From Bacteroidota bacterium (GTDB lineage: Bacteria > Bacteroidota > Rhodothermia > Rhodothermales > UBA10348), in the NCBI GenBank assembly GCA_022567305.1, contig JADFHF010000022.1, forward strand, positions 1 through 57,821: a stretch of DNA of 57,821 bases, written 5' to 3'. Under the pieces are notes generated by a model. That model was not told the origin of the DNA. It saw nothing but the letters and a program-made list of their open reading frames with translations, and searched no databases. The first letter of the stretch is position 1. Each line of letters opens with the position of its first letter. A program made the position numbers and the translations under genes. Below are positions 37,456-46,058 of this stretch, piece after piece.

Positions 37456-39723
37456 ATGATTGGCAAAACCATTTCACATTTCGAGGTCATCGAAAAGCTT
37501 GGTGGCGGTGGCATGGGCGTGGTCTATGTGGGGAGAGATCTCGATCTTGATCGTCCGGTCGCCATGAAGTTTCTTCCGCCGCACATGAGCTCCGTCGAAG
37601 GAAACAGGCAGCGATTTGTCATCGAAGCTAAAGCCGCATCCGCTCTCAACAGTCCACACATATGCACGATTTATGAGATCGGTCAAACGGCGGACAAACA
37701 GCTCTTCATCGCGATGGCTCTCTACGACGGAGAAACACTCGAACACAAGATTGCGCGAGGACCCCTCCCTGTTGAAATGGCTCTTGAATACACGCTTCAA
37801 GTGGGTGCAGGTCTGTCCAAAGCCCACGGAAAAGACATCATTCACCGGGACGTTAAACCTGCAAATATCATCGTAACGGAAGACGGGATTGCGGTTATCC
37901 TCGATTTCGGTCTTGCAAAGTTGATGGGATCTGCCGCAATTACGGGTGAGGGTGACTCGCTGGGTACCGCAGCCTACATGTCTCCTGAGCAAGTACGCGG
38001 CGATGAGGTCGATCTACGTACGGATGTTTGGGCTTTGGGTGTATTGGCGTATGAAATGCTTTCGGGCCATCGTCCGTTTCCTGCAGCCTATGAACAAGCC
38101 GTCATCTACCAGATCTTGAATGAGAATCCGGAGCCATTCTCTATCCATCACGAGTGGAGTTCGACGATCCAAGCCGCACTCGAAAAGGCCCTTGACAAAA
38201 ACACGGCGACGAGATTTCCCGATTGCGATTCTTTTCTGGACGCGCTCGTAAAAGCCGATGGAGGCGATCGTAAAAGCAGGTATATAATTTCAGACCCTTC
38301 TCGAAGTAAACAGGTTCGTTTCGCCACACCGAGCGATACAGATCAAGTCACGATAGCGGTCCTCCCTTTCCTGGATATGAGTCCAGCAAAGGATCAGGAA
38401 TATTTTTGCGACGGCATTACCGAGGAACTGATCACGGGCTTGTCGAAGGTAAAAGGCTGGCGCGTTGTCTCTCGCACAAGCAGCTTCGCTTTCAAAACGA
38501 GTAGTGCGGACATACGAGAGATCGGCAACAAGCTGCAGGCCAGCCACGTCGTGGAAGGCAGTCTCCGGAAAGCTGGAGAACGCCTCCGTATCACTGCTCA
38601 GTTGGTCCACGTGTCAAATGGATATCAGATATGGTCTGAGAAATATGATCGCGAATTGAGCGATGTATTTGAGATTCAGGATGATATCGCGCGATCGATC
38701 GTCAACGGACTGGTTACGAAATTGGACCATGCACCACAAACACCGATCGTGCAGCATCGTACGGTCAATCTCGAGGCGTTTAACCTAAATTTAAAAGCTC
38801 GTTTTCAGTTGAACAAACGGACACCGGTCGGGCTGCACAAAAGCATTGAATTGTGGAATAAAGCTCTAGAGATGGATGCTAATTATGTTCATCCTCACGC
38901 CGGACTGGCAGACGCAAATATCCTTCTTGCATTTCAAGGCCTCGAAGCTCCGAATACAGCTATGCCTCGTGCGATCGCCGCCGCAGAAACCGCATTGTCT
39001 CTTGATCCAAGATTGGCCGATGCGCACGTTTCCAGGGGATGTGCTGCCGCAGCTTACGAATGGAATTGGCCGAATTCTGAGTCTCATTTCAAGCGGGCAA
39101 TCGAGCTTAGCCCGAATAGTTCGACTGCACATCATTGGTATGCCGTTTGGGTCCTGACACCGCAGGGCCGATTCGATGAGGCTTTGCATCATTTGAACAC
39201 GGCGAGAGAACTAGACCCGCTCTCACTTGTGATCGAAGCAGGCATCGGCTGGCTGAACTATCTAGCACGCAGCTACGAGCTTGCGGTTGAGCAATCGCAC
39301 CATACCTTGGAACTAGATGAAAACTTCGTAATGGCGCGCGACTTGCTTGGACAGGCCTATTTAGAACAGGGCAAGACTTCGGAAGGAATCAAGGAATTAG
39401 AGCATGCAGTGGAGCAATCTCGACGGAGAACGTTAAGCCTGGCCGCACTCTCTCACGCGTATGCTGTCGCTGGAAAGACGGCAGAAAGTCGAAATATTCT
39501 GAAAGAACTGATGACCAGAAACAAGAGCCAATACATCTCATCTTTCGATCTGGCACTCATTTACATCGGGCTCGAAGAATCAGATCGAGCGCTCGAGTTG
39601 CTACATCGAGCCTACGAAGAAAGAAATGGTTGGATGTGTTTTCTAAACATCGAACCCCGGCTGGATCCGCTTCGGTCAGATCCACGGTTTACTACGCTGC
39701 TCAAACAAGTCGGCTTGGCTTGA
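37456..39723 (+). CDS. Ser/Thr protein kinase with TolB-like and TPR regions
   Basis: 755 aa. The Hanks-type kinase (about 1-275) has GGGGMGVVY, VAMKFLPP (Lys), HRDVKPANI, LDFGLAKL and YMSPEQVRG. A TolB/FlgO-like segment follows (TIAVLPFLDMSPAKDQEYFC, VVEGSLRKAGERLRITAQ), then TPR motifs to the end. No membrane segment is seen between them. This layout is frequent in one-component kinase regulators of Acidobacteria and Bacteroidota. Divergent from the serine-hydrolase gene with 148 nt between starts. Confidence 0.93.
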   Translation: MIGKTISHFEVIEKLGGGGMGVVYVGRDLDLDRPVAMKFLPPHMSSVEGNRQRFVIEAKAASALNSPHICTIYEIGQTADKQLFIAMALYDGETLEHKIARGPLPVEMALEYTLQVGAGLSKAHGKDIIHRDVKPANIIVTEDGIAVILDFGLAKLMGSAAITGEGDSLGTAAYMSPEQVRGDEVDLRTDVWALGVLAYEMLSGHRPFPAAYEQAVIYQILNENPEPFSIHHEWSSTIQAALEKALDKNTATRFPDCDSFLDALVKADGGDRKSRYIISDPSRSKQVRFATPSDTDQVTIAVLPFLDMSPAKDQEYFCDGITEELITGLSKVKGWRVVSRTSSFAFKTSSADIREIGNKLQASHVVEGSLRKAGERLRITAQLVHVSNGYQIWSEKYDRELSDVFEIQDDIARSIVNGLVTKLDHAPQTPIVQHRTVNLEAFNLNLKARFQLNKRTPVGLHKSIELWNKALEMDANYVHPHAGLADANILLAFQGLEAPNTAMPRAIAAAETALSLDPRLADAHVSRGCAAAAYEWNWPNSESHFKRAIELSPNSSTAHHWYAVWVLTPQGRFDEALHHLNTARELDPLSLVIEAGIGWLNYLARSYELAVEQSHHTLELDENFVMARDLLGQAYLEQGKTSEGIKELEHAVEQSRRRTLSLAALSHAYAVAGKTAESRNILKELMTRNKSQYISSFDLALIYIGLEESDRALELLHRAYEERNGWMCFLNIEPRLDPLRSDPRFTTLLKQVGLA

Positions 39724-39742
39724 GTCCGAACAAGCGCATCGT

Positions 39743-40570
39743 CTAGGCACTCCAAGCGACTTCACTCAACTGGGTGGGCTCATCAAAGCCCTTCAACAGG
39801 GTACCGCTCTGCTGATTGAAGTCAAACTTCTTTCCGAGGCACAGATCGCAGACCACTTGAGCAACAAGAATTTGTTCGGCGGCGGCATGCTCACAGATTC
39901 TCGCTGCAAGATTTACCGTAGAGCCGAAAAGATCCTGGTCTGCCATAATGGGTTCTCCAGCACTTAGACCAATTTTGACGCGTATCTCTCGATCGGGGTG
40001 ATCCTCGTTGTAGGCAACAAATTCCTGTTGAATACAAATGGCGCATCTGACGGCTTCGGACACGAGTGAAAAGGAGGCATGAAAACCATCTCCGGTAAAT
40101 TTTATTTCGCTTCCATTATTGCTCCGAAGCGTTTTTCTCACGATCGAGTTGTGATCAGATATCAGACGTACCGCTTCTTCGTCACCAAGCCTCACCGTCA
40201 TGTCTGTCGACCCCACGATGTCAGTAAACATGATGGCTCTGAAGGCCGAGTCAATCTTGGACCCATCATCCGGCTCGTCAGCCTCCTTCGGAGGATCTTC
40301 AATGCGGCCGAGAAAGGCACCCACGATCGCAGGGTCCACTTCGATCACTTCGTGCGGTACAAGGCCATGCGCGTTTCGATGCAGTTCCCTGACATGGTCT
40401 TCAGATGGTGCTTCCATCAGGCAAAACACAGTCCCTCTGGCTTGGTCGAACCAGTACGTCATGAGGTTGACACCGTACTGATCCTGAATCTCAAGGTCCT
40501 TGACGTGAGCCTCGGCTACATCCAGGGCGGTCACGCCCGGAATGTCGTGCCGATCCATGTAAATTGGCAT
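39743..40570 (-). CDS. DUF4242-adenylate cyclase fusion
   Basis: 275 aa. Residues 1-90 match DUF4242 (IYMDRHDIPGVTALDVAEAH, MEAPSEDHVRELHRNAHGL), a fold whose SCO4226 member binds nickel. Residues 108-275 are a class III cyclase. Metal Asp117 (MFTDIVGST) and Asp161 (FTGDGF), Lys157 and Asp213 for adenine choice, and Asn220/Arg224 (VNLAARI) are all present, so it should make cAMP. There is no membrane segment. The target might be the cNMP-fold protein at 48121, but that is only a guess. Confidence 0.9.
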   Translation of the reverse strand: MPIYMDRHDIPGVTALDVAEAHVKDLEIQDQYGVNLMTYWFDQARGTVFCLMEAPSEDHVRELHRNAHGLVPHEVIEVDPAIVGAFLGRIEDPPKEADEPDDGSKIDSAFRAIMFTDIVGSTDMTVRLGDEEAVRLISDHNSIVRKTLRSNNGSEIKFTGDGFHASFSLVSEAVRCAICIQQEFVAYNEDHPDREIRVKIGLSAGEPIMADQDLFGSTVNLAARICEHAAAEQILVAQVVCDLCLGKKFDFNQQSGTLLKGFDEPTQLSEVAWSA

Positions 40571-40996
40571 GCGTTGTTTGAAAGGGAGTGGTCTGGGGAT
40601 GACGCTGATCAGCGCTAATATATCAAACGGCGAGTAGTCTCCAATTAGTGAGGCCTGACGATCCTAGTTTTCGTCTGTTGTCGGTCCGTATAGAGACGGA
40701 ACCGCCACATCGGTCATTCTCAAGTAAACTCCCTACTGGGCTGAATGATGGATCAGGTGATTCATTGCGATACTCCGAAATACTGAAATATGAATGAACC
40801 ATCGTACCGAAGGAATCGTGGTCGGAGGGTGGAAAAATGTGCGTAGCGGTGGAGAAACGTGGTATCCGTTCTTTGAGATGTCTCTGAACGATGTAGGGAA
40901 GTCAGAGTGACGATTGGCGGGTCTGAGTTCGCTTGTCGGCGATCGATTTCTGATTGAGCCAGGCCGTAGCTTCGGGAATCTTTTTTCGACCTCTAC
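40571..40996. other. Intergenic region, nothing supported
   Basis: About 425 bases between the cyclase and permease starts, which diverge. It must hold both promoters but I cannot place them. A bulged stem CGGTCCGT/ACGGAACCG at 40682-40704 is the only visible structure. Confidence 0.4.
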
Positions 40997-41734
40997 ATGA
41001 TCAATCTCCCGATCTCCCTTGCGGCTCTCCTCATTGCCTACGTCATCGTCATCATCGGCGCGGCGATTCAAGGATCCGTCGGCTTTGGACTGGGTAGCTT
41101 CGCAGTCCCGCTACTCGTGCTGGTCGATCCCATTTTCGTTCCCGGACCCCTTTTATGCCTCGCTTTCTTTCTCACCGTCATGGTCTATCGCCGCGATCGA
41201 AACGCGGTGATCTTCTCAGACATCAAATGGGGAATTGTAGGTCGGCTCATCGGCACAGTGATCGGCGCCTCCCTGCTGGCCTACATTCCGCGGGCGTATA
41301 CGGGTCCTCTGATTGCTGTATTGGTGCTGATCGCACTCCTGTTTATCGTTGGCGGCTTTCGCCTGCCCCTGACCTCACCCAACATCATTGGTATCGCATC
41401 ACTTTCTGGATTTATGGGGACGATCGGCGCAATCGGAGGCCCGCCGTTGGCCCTTCTCTATTATGATCAAGAGGGCGCCCGCCTGCGTGGAACCCTTTCT
41501 GGCATTTTTATCGTGGGGACAGTCGCTGCGGTGACATCTCTTGCCCTGGTAGACCGATTTGGAACGGATGAATTGTTCGTTGCGGTCAGCTTGATGCCCG
41601 CTATCTTCATCGGATTTCTCGCCTCCAAGTACAGTGCGGATTTCCTAGATGCGGGGTATCTCAAGCGAGCGATTCTAATCGTCTCGGGATCGGCGGCTCT
41701 TTTTATTCTCGTCCGTTTTTTTATTCAGAGCTGA
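40997..41734 (+). CDS. TSUP-family membrane permease (TauE/SafE)
   Basis: 245 aa with about seven to eight membrane segments and the family repeats GAAIQGSVGFGLGSFAVPLL and SGFMGTIGAIGGPPLALLYY. Members export sulfite or sulfonates or take up organic anions. Its end overlaps the convergent DUF2911 gene by 14 nt. Confidence 0.92.
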   Translation: MINLPISLAALLIAYVIVIIGAAIQGSVGFGLGSFAVPLLVLVDPIFVPGPLLCLAFFLTVMVYRRDRNAVIFSDIKWGIVGRLIGTVIGASLLAYIPRAYTGPLIAVLVLIALLFIVGGFRLPLTSPNIIGIASLSGFMGTIGAIGGPPLALLYYDQEGARLRGTLSGIFIVGTVAAVTSLALVDRFGTDELFVAVSLMPAIFIGFLASKYSADFLDAGYLKRAILIVSGSAALFILVRFFIQS

Positions 41735-42407
41735 CGATCGGTATGTCGACCATCACATTCGACCACTTTATACGAAGCGTCGCGGAGTCGATTTGAATAT
41801 CCGTTGCCTGAAAAGTGAGCGCTTCAGTGCGCTGATTCACAACGCTAACCGGTACGGTCGTCGATCCAACCTCTCGCCTGCGGACTTTGCTCGAGATTTG
41901 ATTTCCCCAGTGAAACGTTGAACGCGTAATAAATATCTCCCATTCTTTTGAACCAGGAATCGTATACATCGAGTACCGTCCCGGGGCAAGTCGTAAATCT
42001 CCGAACAAGATGGGTCGGTTGATAAAGATCCGGGTGGGTTCATTCGCTCCCAATCTCCATATCCGCCCGTTCGGGACTAAAAACTGGCGGGGAGAGTCGA
42101 TTTCCAGACGATCCGACTTAGTTTCTGTATTGAAAATTGAACGACCTCTGGCCGACGGGCTCCCGTAGCAAATCTGAACGTCTCCCGTCCCAAGTTCGAA
42201 TCGCGTCTTTTTCATGGGGCTGGCAGGTTCTTCAAAAACGGCGAAGTAGGTAGAAGGGCTCGTCCAGTCGGGAAGGCAAGGACCCAGCGCGATAGAGGTT
42301 GGAAAAAAATAAAGACCCCGTGTGGCTGCGAGGAAGACAACCACAGCAACAGACGTCAGAGTACCTTTCCACCAATAAATTTTTCGACCCCTTGTGAATT
42401 GTGGCAT
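41721..42407 (-). CDS. DUF2911 membrane-anchored protein
   Basis: 228 aa with one N-terminal membrane segment (TLTSVAVVVFLAATRGLYFF) and a DUF2911 domain: VQICYGSPSARGRSIF, IWRLGANEPTRIF, LAPGRYSMYTIPG. I use ATG 42407 since GGAG sits 8-9 nt upstream; a TTG at 42422 is possible. Function unknown. It is divergent from the cytochrome operon. Confidence 0.88.
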   Translation of the reverse strand: MPQFTRGRKIYWWKGTLTSVAVVVFLAATRGLYFFPTSIALGPCLPDWTSPSTYFAVFEEPASPMKKTRFELGTGDVQICYGSPSARGRSIFNTETKSDRLEIDSPRQFLVPNGRIWRLGANEPTRIFINRPILFGDLRLAPGRYSMYTIPGSKEWEIFITRSTFHWGNQISSKVRRREVGSTTVPVSVVNQRTEALTFQATDIQIDSATLRIKWSNVMVDIPIVSSE

Positions 42408-42422
42408 TTTTTCGTTCTCCAA

Positions 42423-42709
42423 GTCGCGATTCGCCTGAGACCGTGCCTAAGCGAGAAGTCCCGTCAGACGATCGCAAATATAATGGATTGTATTGTGCTC
42501 CCCATTTATCCGGAACGAGCGGTTTCGCAAAGCTCAATTCCGCTTTTCATTTGCGTATTCCCGTACGATTTAATAATTACACACTTGTCCGGTCGTCGGA
42601 TTCCAAATATCGGGACACCGGGGGCATAGGGAAGCCGGGGCATCATGAATTCCGGTCATCAGGAAGAGCTCTCTGGATCTTCCTATTGAAATTGAAAAGA
42701 GGACGCGAA
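42423..42709 (+). promoter_or_regulatory. Presumed promoter region of the cytochrome-FHA operon
   Basis: The 287-base gap between the divergent DUF2911 gene and the first cytochrome. It includes an AT-rich core TTTAATAATTA at 42569-42579, preceded by TTGCGT at 42551 with a spacer shorter than usual, so no promoter is asserted. A strong AGAGGA ribosome site lies at 42698-42703. Confidence 0.35.
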
Positions 42710-44590
42710 ATGCATTTCAACTCTCTCATCGTTCGGCATACGCGTCAGCTTCGATCCGTTAGTCAACTCTTGGCGGTCGCCATTACTGTTTTCGTCTCGG
42801 GTCTCTACCCGTTCTCCGCGTCCGAAGCCAGCAGCCAGATTATAAATCAAAGTTCACCCGCTTCGAACTTTCAGTTCATCTCCACTCATATCGATTCTCC
42901 AGCGCTCATCGCCCCGACCGATACCCTTGACAAATATGCAAGTGCTGCCCACGTAAAAGTTTTTTCAGAGGATCGTTTTCCTTCTGCGAATACCTGTGCA
43001 ACGTGCCATCCCGATCACTTCAGGGAATGGTCAGTCTCACAGCATGCATACGCGCAGATGAGTCCGGTTTTTAATGCATTTCACGGTGCGATCCTGGTGC
43101 TGACCAACGGTACGAATGGCGATTTCTGCATCCGTTGCCACAGTCCCGTTGGAATGAACCTTGGCGAGCCGGAATTCATGTCCAACATGGATCGATTCGC
43201 TACGTCGCGGGAGGGGATCACGTGCATCGTTTGCCATCGACTCAAGAATGCATATGGTAAAGTGAGTGGAAGATTGGCAATTGTGGAGGGCGATATTTTC
43301 GATCCGGTTTTCGGCCCCACGGGAAATGAGGAGGTCGCGCGGGTGATCGAGAGCGATTCGTTTCGGGTGAACACGATACGTGGCAAGGCCGGCCGAGCCA
43401 TGCATGCAGAAGCCCGAAAATTTGATCAGATCGACACTTCGGCGTCATGCGGAACGTGCCACGACGTGAATCTGGTGAACGGGTTTCGCCTGGAAGAGGC
43501 ATTCAGTGAATTCAAATCTACACCGGCGTCCGGCAGAGGCGTCTCTTGTCAGGATTGTCATATGGGAAAGGAGCAGGGAGTGGAATCGGGATACGCCGTT
43601 GCTCCAGCTGCCAAAGTAGGTGAGCGATATACCCGAGCCAGAAAGCGTACGGACCACATGTTCGCCGGACCTGATTATTCGATCATCCACCCCGGAATCT
43701 TCCCGCACAACGTGAAAGCCGCTGAAATGGCCAGCATTCGTGAATGGCTCACCTTTGATGTTGAGGCCGGGTGGGGCACCGACGATTTCGAAGACGCAGT
43801 GCCTTCAGATTACGCTTTCCCTGAGCGATGGAAATTCCCGGATGACCGCTACGACGCGAGAGATATTCTCACCGACAATCAGGTTCTTCTGAAAGAGATC
43901 GAAGAAAAGCGACTGGCCATCTTGCGCGCAGGGTATCTATTAGGAGAAATCGAAATCGAAGAAGCTAGTCGTACCGGCATCAAATTTCGCGTCGAAGTCA
44001 AGAGTGGAACGGACGGACATAACGTCCCCACAGGATTTGACGCCGAACGTCTCGTCTTTTTAGAAGTCACGGTTACGGATGCGGACGACCATGTTGTTTT
44101 TATGTCAGGCGATAGAGATCCGAACGGCGATATCAAGGACTCGCACTCGCTGTACGTTCACAATGGAGAACTTCCGCGGGACAAGTATCTATTCAGCCTC
44201 CAGTCGAGATTTCTTACCCGGATGGTGAGGGGCGGGGAACGTGAACAGGTTCTTGCCGTCAACTTCTCGCCGGATCCACTCCCCTTTCTTCGTCCTTCCA
44301 CCCGATCGACTGTTCTGCTGGGACGACCTCTAGGTGCTCGAAAACACCGCGTAACGCTTCCACCACTGGCGAGTCGGTGGGCGAAGTATGAAGTCGAGCG
44401 GAGCGCGCTTAGCGAGTCTCGAGGACCCTACAAAGCCACCGTTAAGCTGATTGCGCAAATGCTTCCTGTAAATCTGGTAGCCGAAATACAGGGAGTCGGC
44501 TTCGATTATTTCATGTCTTCGCGGCAAGTCGCAGACCGAATTGTACAAGGCGCCCAGGTACTTTGGGAGCGAGAATTTGAAATCAGATAG
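42710..44590 (+). CDS. Pentaheme cytochrome c (cytochrome c554-like)
   Basis: 626-aa periplasmic cytochrome with a signal peptide (LLAVAITVFVSGLYPFSASE). Five CxxCH motifs: residues 96 (CATCH), 140 (CIRCH), 172 (CIVCH), 247 (CGTCH) and 280 (CQDCH). The first half resembles the c554 multiheme family; residues after about 440 form a beta-rich domain with GHNVPTGFDAERLVFLEVTV. First gene of the operon; a clear ribosome site decides ATG 42710 over the upstream frame. One base separates it from the next gene. Confidence 0.93.
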   Translation: MHFNSLIVRHTRQLRSVSQLLAVAITVFVSGLYPFSASEASSQIINQSSPASNFQFISTHIDSPALIAPTDTLDKYASAAHVKVFSEDRFPSANTCATCHPDHFREWSVSQHAYAQMSPVFNAFHGAILVLTNGTNGDFCIRCHSPVGMNLGEPEFMSNMDRFATSREGITCIVCHRLKNAYGKVSGRLAIVEGDIFDPVFGPTGNEEVARVIESDSFRVNTIRGKAGRAMHAEARKFDQIDTSASCGTCHDVNLVNGFRLEEAFSEFKSTPASGRGVSCQDCHMGKEQGVESGYAVAPAAKVGERYTRARKRTDHMFAGPDYSIIHPGIFPHNVKAAEMASIREWLTFDVEAGWGTDDFEDAVPSDYAFPERWKFPDDRYDARDILTDNQVLLKEIEEKRLAILRAGYLLGEIEIEEASRTGIKFRVEVKSGTDGHNVPTGFDAERLVFLEVTVTDADDHVVFMSGDRDPNGDIKDSHSLYVHNGELPRDKYLFSLQSRFLTRMVRGGEREQVLAVNFSPDPLPFLRPSTRSTVLLGRPLGARKHRVTLPPLASRWAKYEVERSALSESRGPYKATVKLIAQMLPVNLVAEIQGVGFDYFMSSRQVADRIVQGAQVLWEREFEIR

Positions 44591-44591
44591 C

Positions 44592-46058
44592 ATGAAAACA
44601 CGCTTGAACATCGAAACTTCGTTTTTTCGGTTTGGTAGGGTTCTGCCCGTCTGCCTGCTCTTTGTCGCGTTGTTTTTCGCGAGTCCAGAGGTCGCGTTTT
44701 CCCAAGAACAGGAAGAACAACAGGAGGAAGAAAGCCACGAGACAAGTCGGTTCTCAGATGAGCCCATTCCGCTGGTAACTGTTCCGCCGAGACCCCGTCC
44801 CATCTTTGAACTGGGGGAACCGTTTCTGGGAACAGGGACACTGGGCCAGGGCATCAAACTACCGACGGGCGCGGTCTGGCAGCCCGCCTTTATGGCTTTC
44901 GGAAGCATTCGTACGGCAGCACAGGCAATCAATAATGACGTCACGGATACACAGATTTCGGAAGGCGTCGCCCGGTTCGATCTATTCGGAAATCTCTACC
45001 TCACTCAGACCGAACGCATCGTCATCGGATTCAGGCCGCTCGATCAAGATGGACGATTCACGCGGTACACGTTGAGCGCCGATCCGGCCGACAGTACCGA
45101 TTTTCAAGACGAACTGAACTTCAAGGTCCGGACACTTTTTTTTGAGGGGGATATCGGAGAAATCTTTCCAAAACTGGATTGGACAGACAAACATGGGTTC
45201 GACATCGGCTTTTCGGTAGGAAGGCAACCGCTCAGTTTTCAGGACGGTCTTCTCATGAATGAATCTGCCATCGATGCTGTAGGCTTAACTCGGGCAAACC
45301 TAAAGTGGTTTGGAGCGGTTAATATGCGAATCACAGCCCTGTTTGGATGGGGTGAGATCGATCGACCGATGGGTGGTTTTAACAGAGCAGATTCAAATGC
45401 TAAATTATTTGGACTATTCACGGAAACGGATACACCGACACAAACCCTCGAACTGGATCTGATTTACGTTTCCGGGGACAGCCTGAGTGGTGACGGCCTC
45501 TACGGAGGATTCAGTTCGATCCGTCGTTTTGGAGGGATGAACAACACGTTTCGCGTGGTGGCATCATTCCCCGTAGGTGACGAGGGATTATCCAACTCCC
45601 AGGGTGTGCTTTTCCATAATCAACTTGGATGGACGCCCCATCATTCAATTAACTATGTATACATTAACACCTTTCTGGGCATTGATGAGTTTCGTTCTGC
45701 AGCGCGTGGTCCTTCTACGGGAGGACCGCTTGGCCAGACCGGAATCCTATTCGCTGCGGTCGGCCTGGGACGCTACGGTGCAGCACTCGGAAATTTTGCG
45801 GACAATTCAGTGGGTGGTGCGATTGGTTACCAGATGTTTTTCGCGCATACCCGTAGACAATTGGTCCTCGAAGCGGGCGCCCGGTATGTCTACGATAGAG
45901 ATGTAATGGCGCCCGTAAACGCCACCGCCGGAGGAGCCCGGTATCAGATTGCATTCGGCCGACGCGGAGTTATCGTACTAGACGGTTTCGGCAGTTATAA
46001 TTTTGAAGTCAGCAAGGCCGTCTTTGGCGGCCGTTTGGAACTCCTGATCAAACTGTGA
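44592..46058 (+). CDS. Outer-membrane beta-barrel protein
   Basis: 488 aa with a signal peptide (VLPVCLLFVALFFASPEVAF), an acidic Glu/Gln segment, a Pro-rich stretch, then alternating amphipathic strands (VARFDLFGNLYLTQTERIVI, RITALFGWGEIDRPM) to a C-terminal GGRLELLIKL. It looks like a porin-type barrel of about 16 or more strands. Position between multiheme cytochromes recalls MtrB in porin-cytochrome conduits, though it shows no MtrB sequence signature. It has no CxxCH of its own. Confidence 0.82.
   Translation: MKTRLNIETSFFRFGRVLPVCLLFVALFFASPEVAFSQEQEEQQEEESHETSRFSDEPIPLVTVPPRPRPIFELGEPFLGTGTLGQGIKLPTGAVWQPAFMAFGSIRTAAQAINNDVTDTQISEGVARFDLFGNLYLTQTERIVIGFRPLDQDGRFTRYTLSADPADSTDFQDELNFKVRTLFFEGDIGEIFPKLDWTDKHGFDIGFSVGRQPLSFQDGLLMNESAIDAVGLTRANLKWFGAVNMRITALFGWGEIDRPMGGFNRADSNAKLFGLFTETDTPTQTLELDLIYVSGDSLSGDGLYGGFSSIRRFGGMNNTFRVVASFPVGDEGLSNSQGVLFHNQLGWTPHHSINYVYINTFLGIDEFRSAARGPSTGGPLGQTGILFAAVGLGRYGAALGNFADNSVGGAIGYQMFFAHTRRQLVLEAGARYVYDRDVMAPVNATAGGARYQIAFGRRGVIVLDGFGSYNFEVSKAVFGGRLELLIKL

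Noticed and set aside
40682-40704. Stem CGGTCCGT/ACGGAACCG in the cyclase-permease gap
   Set aside because: Bulged and short, in a divergent promoter region; not enough to call a terminator or an operator.
42551-42577. TTGCGT and TAATAAT as a promoter for the cytochrome operon
   Set aside because: The spacer is about 14 bp, shorter than for either the common sigma-70 or the Bacteroidota promoter pattern.
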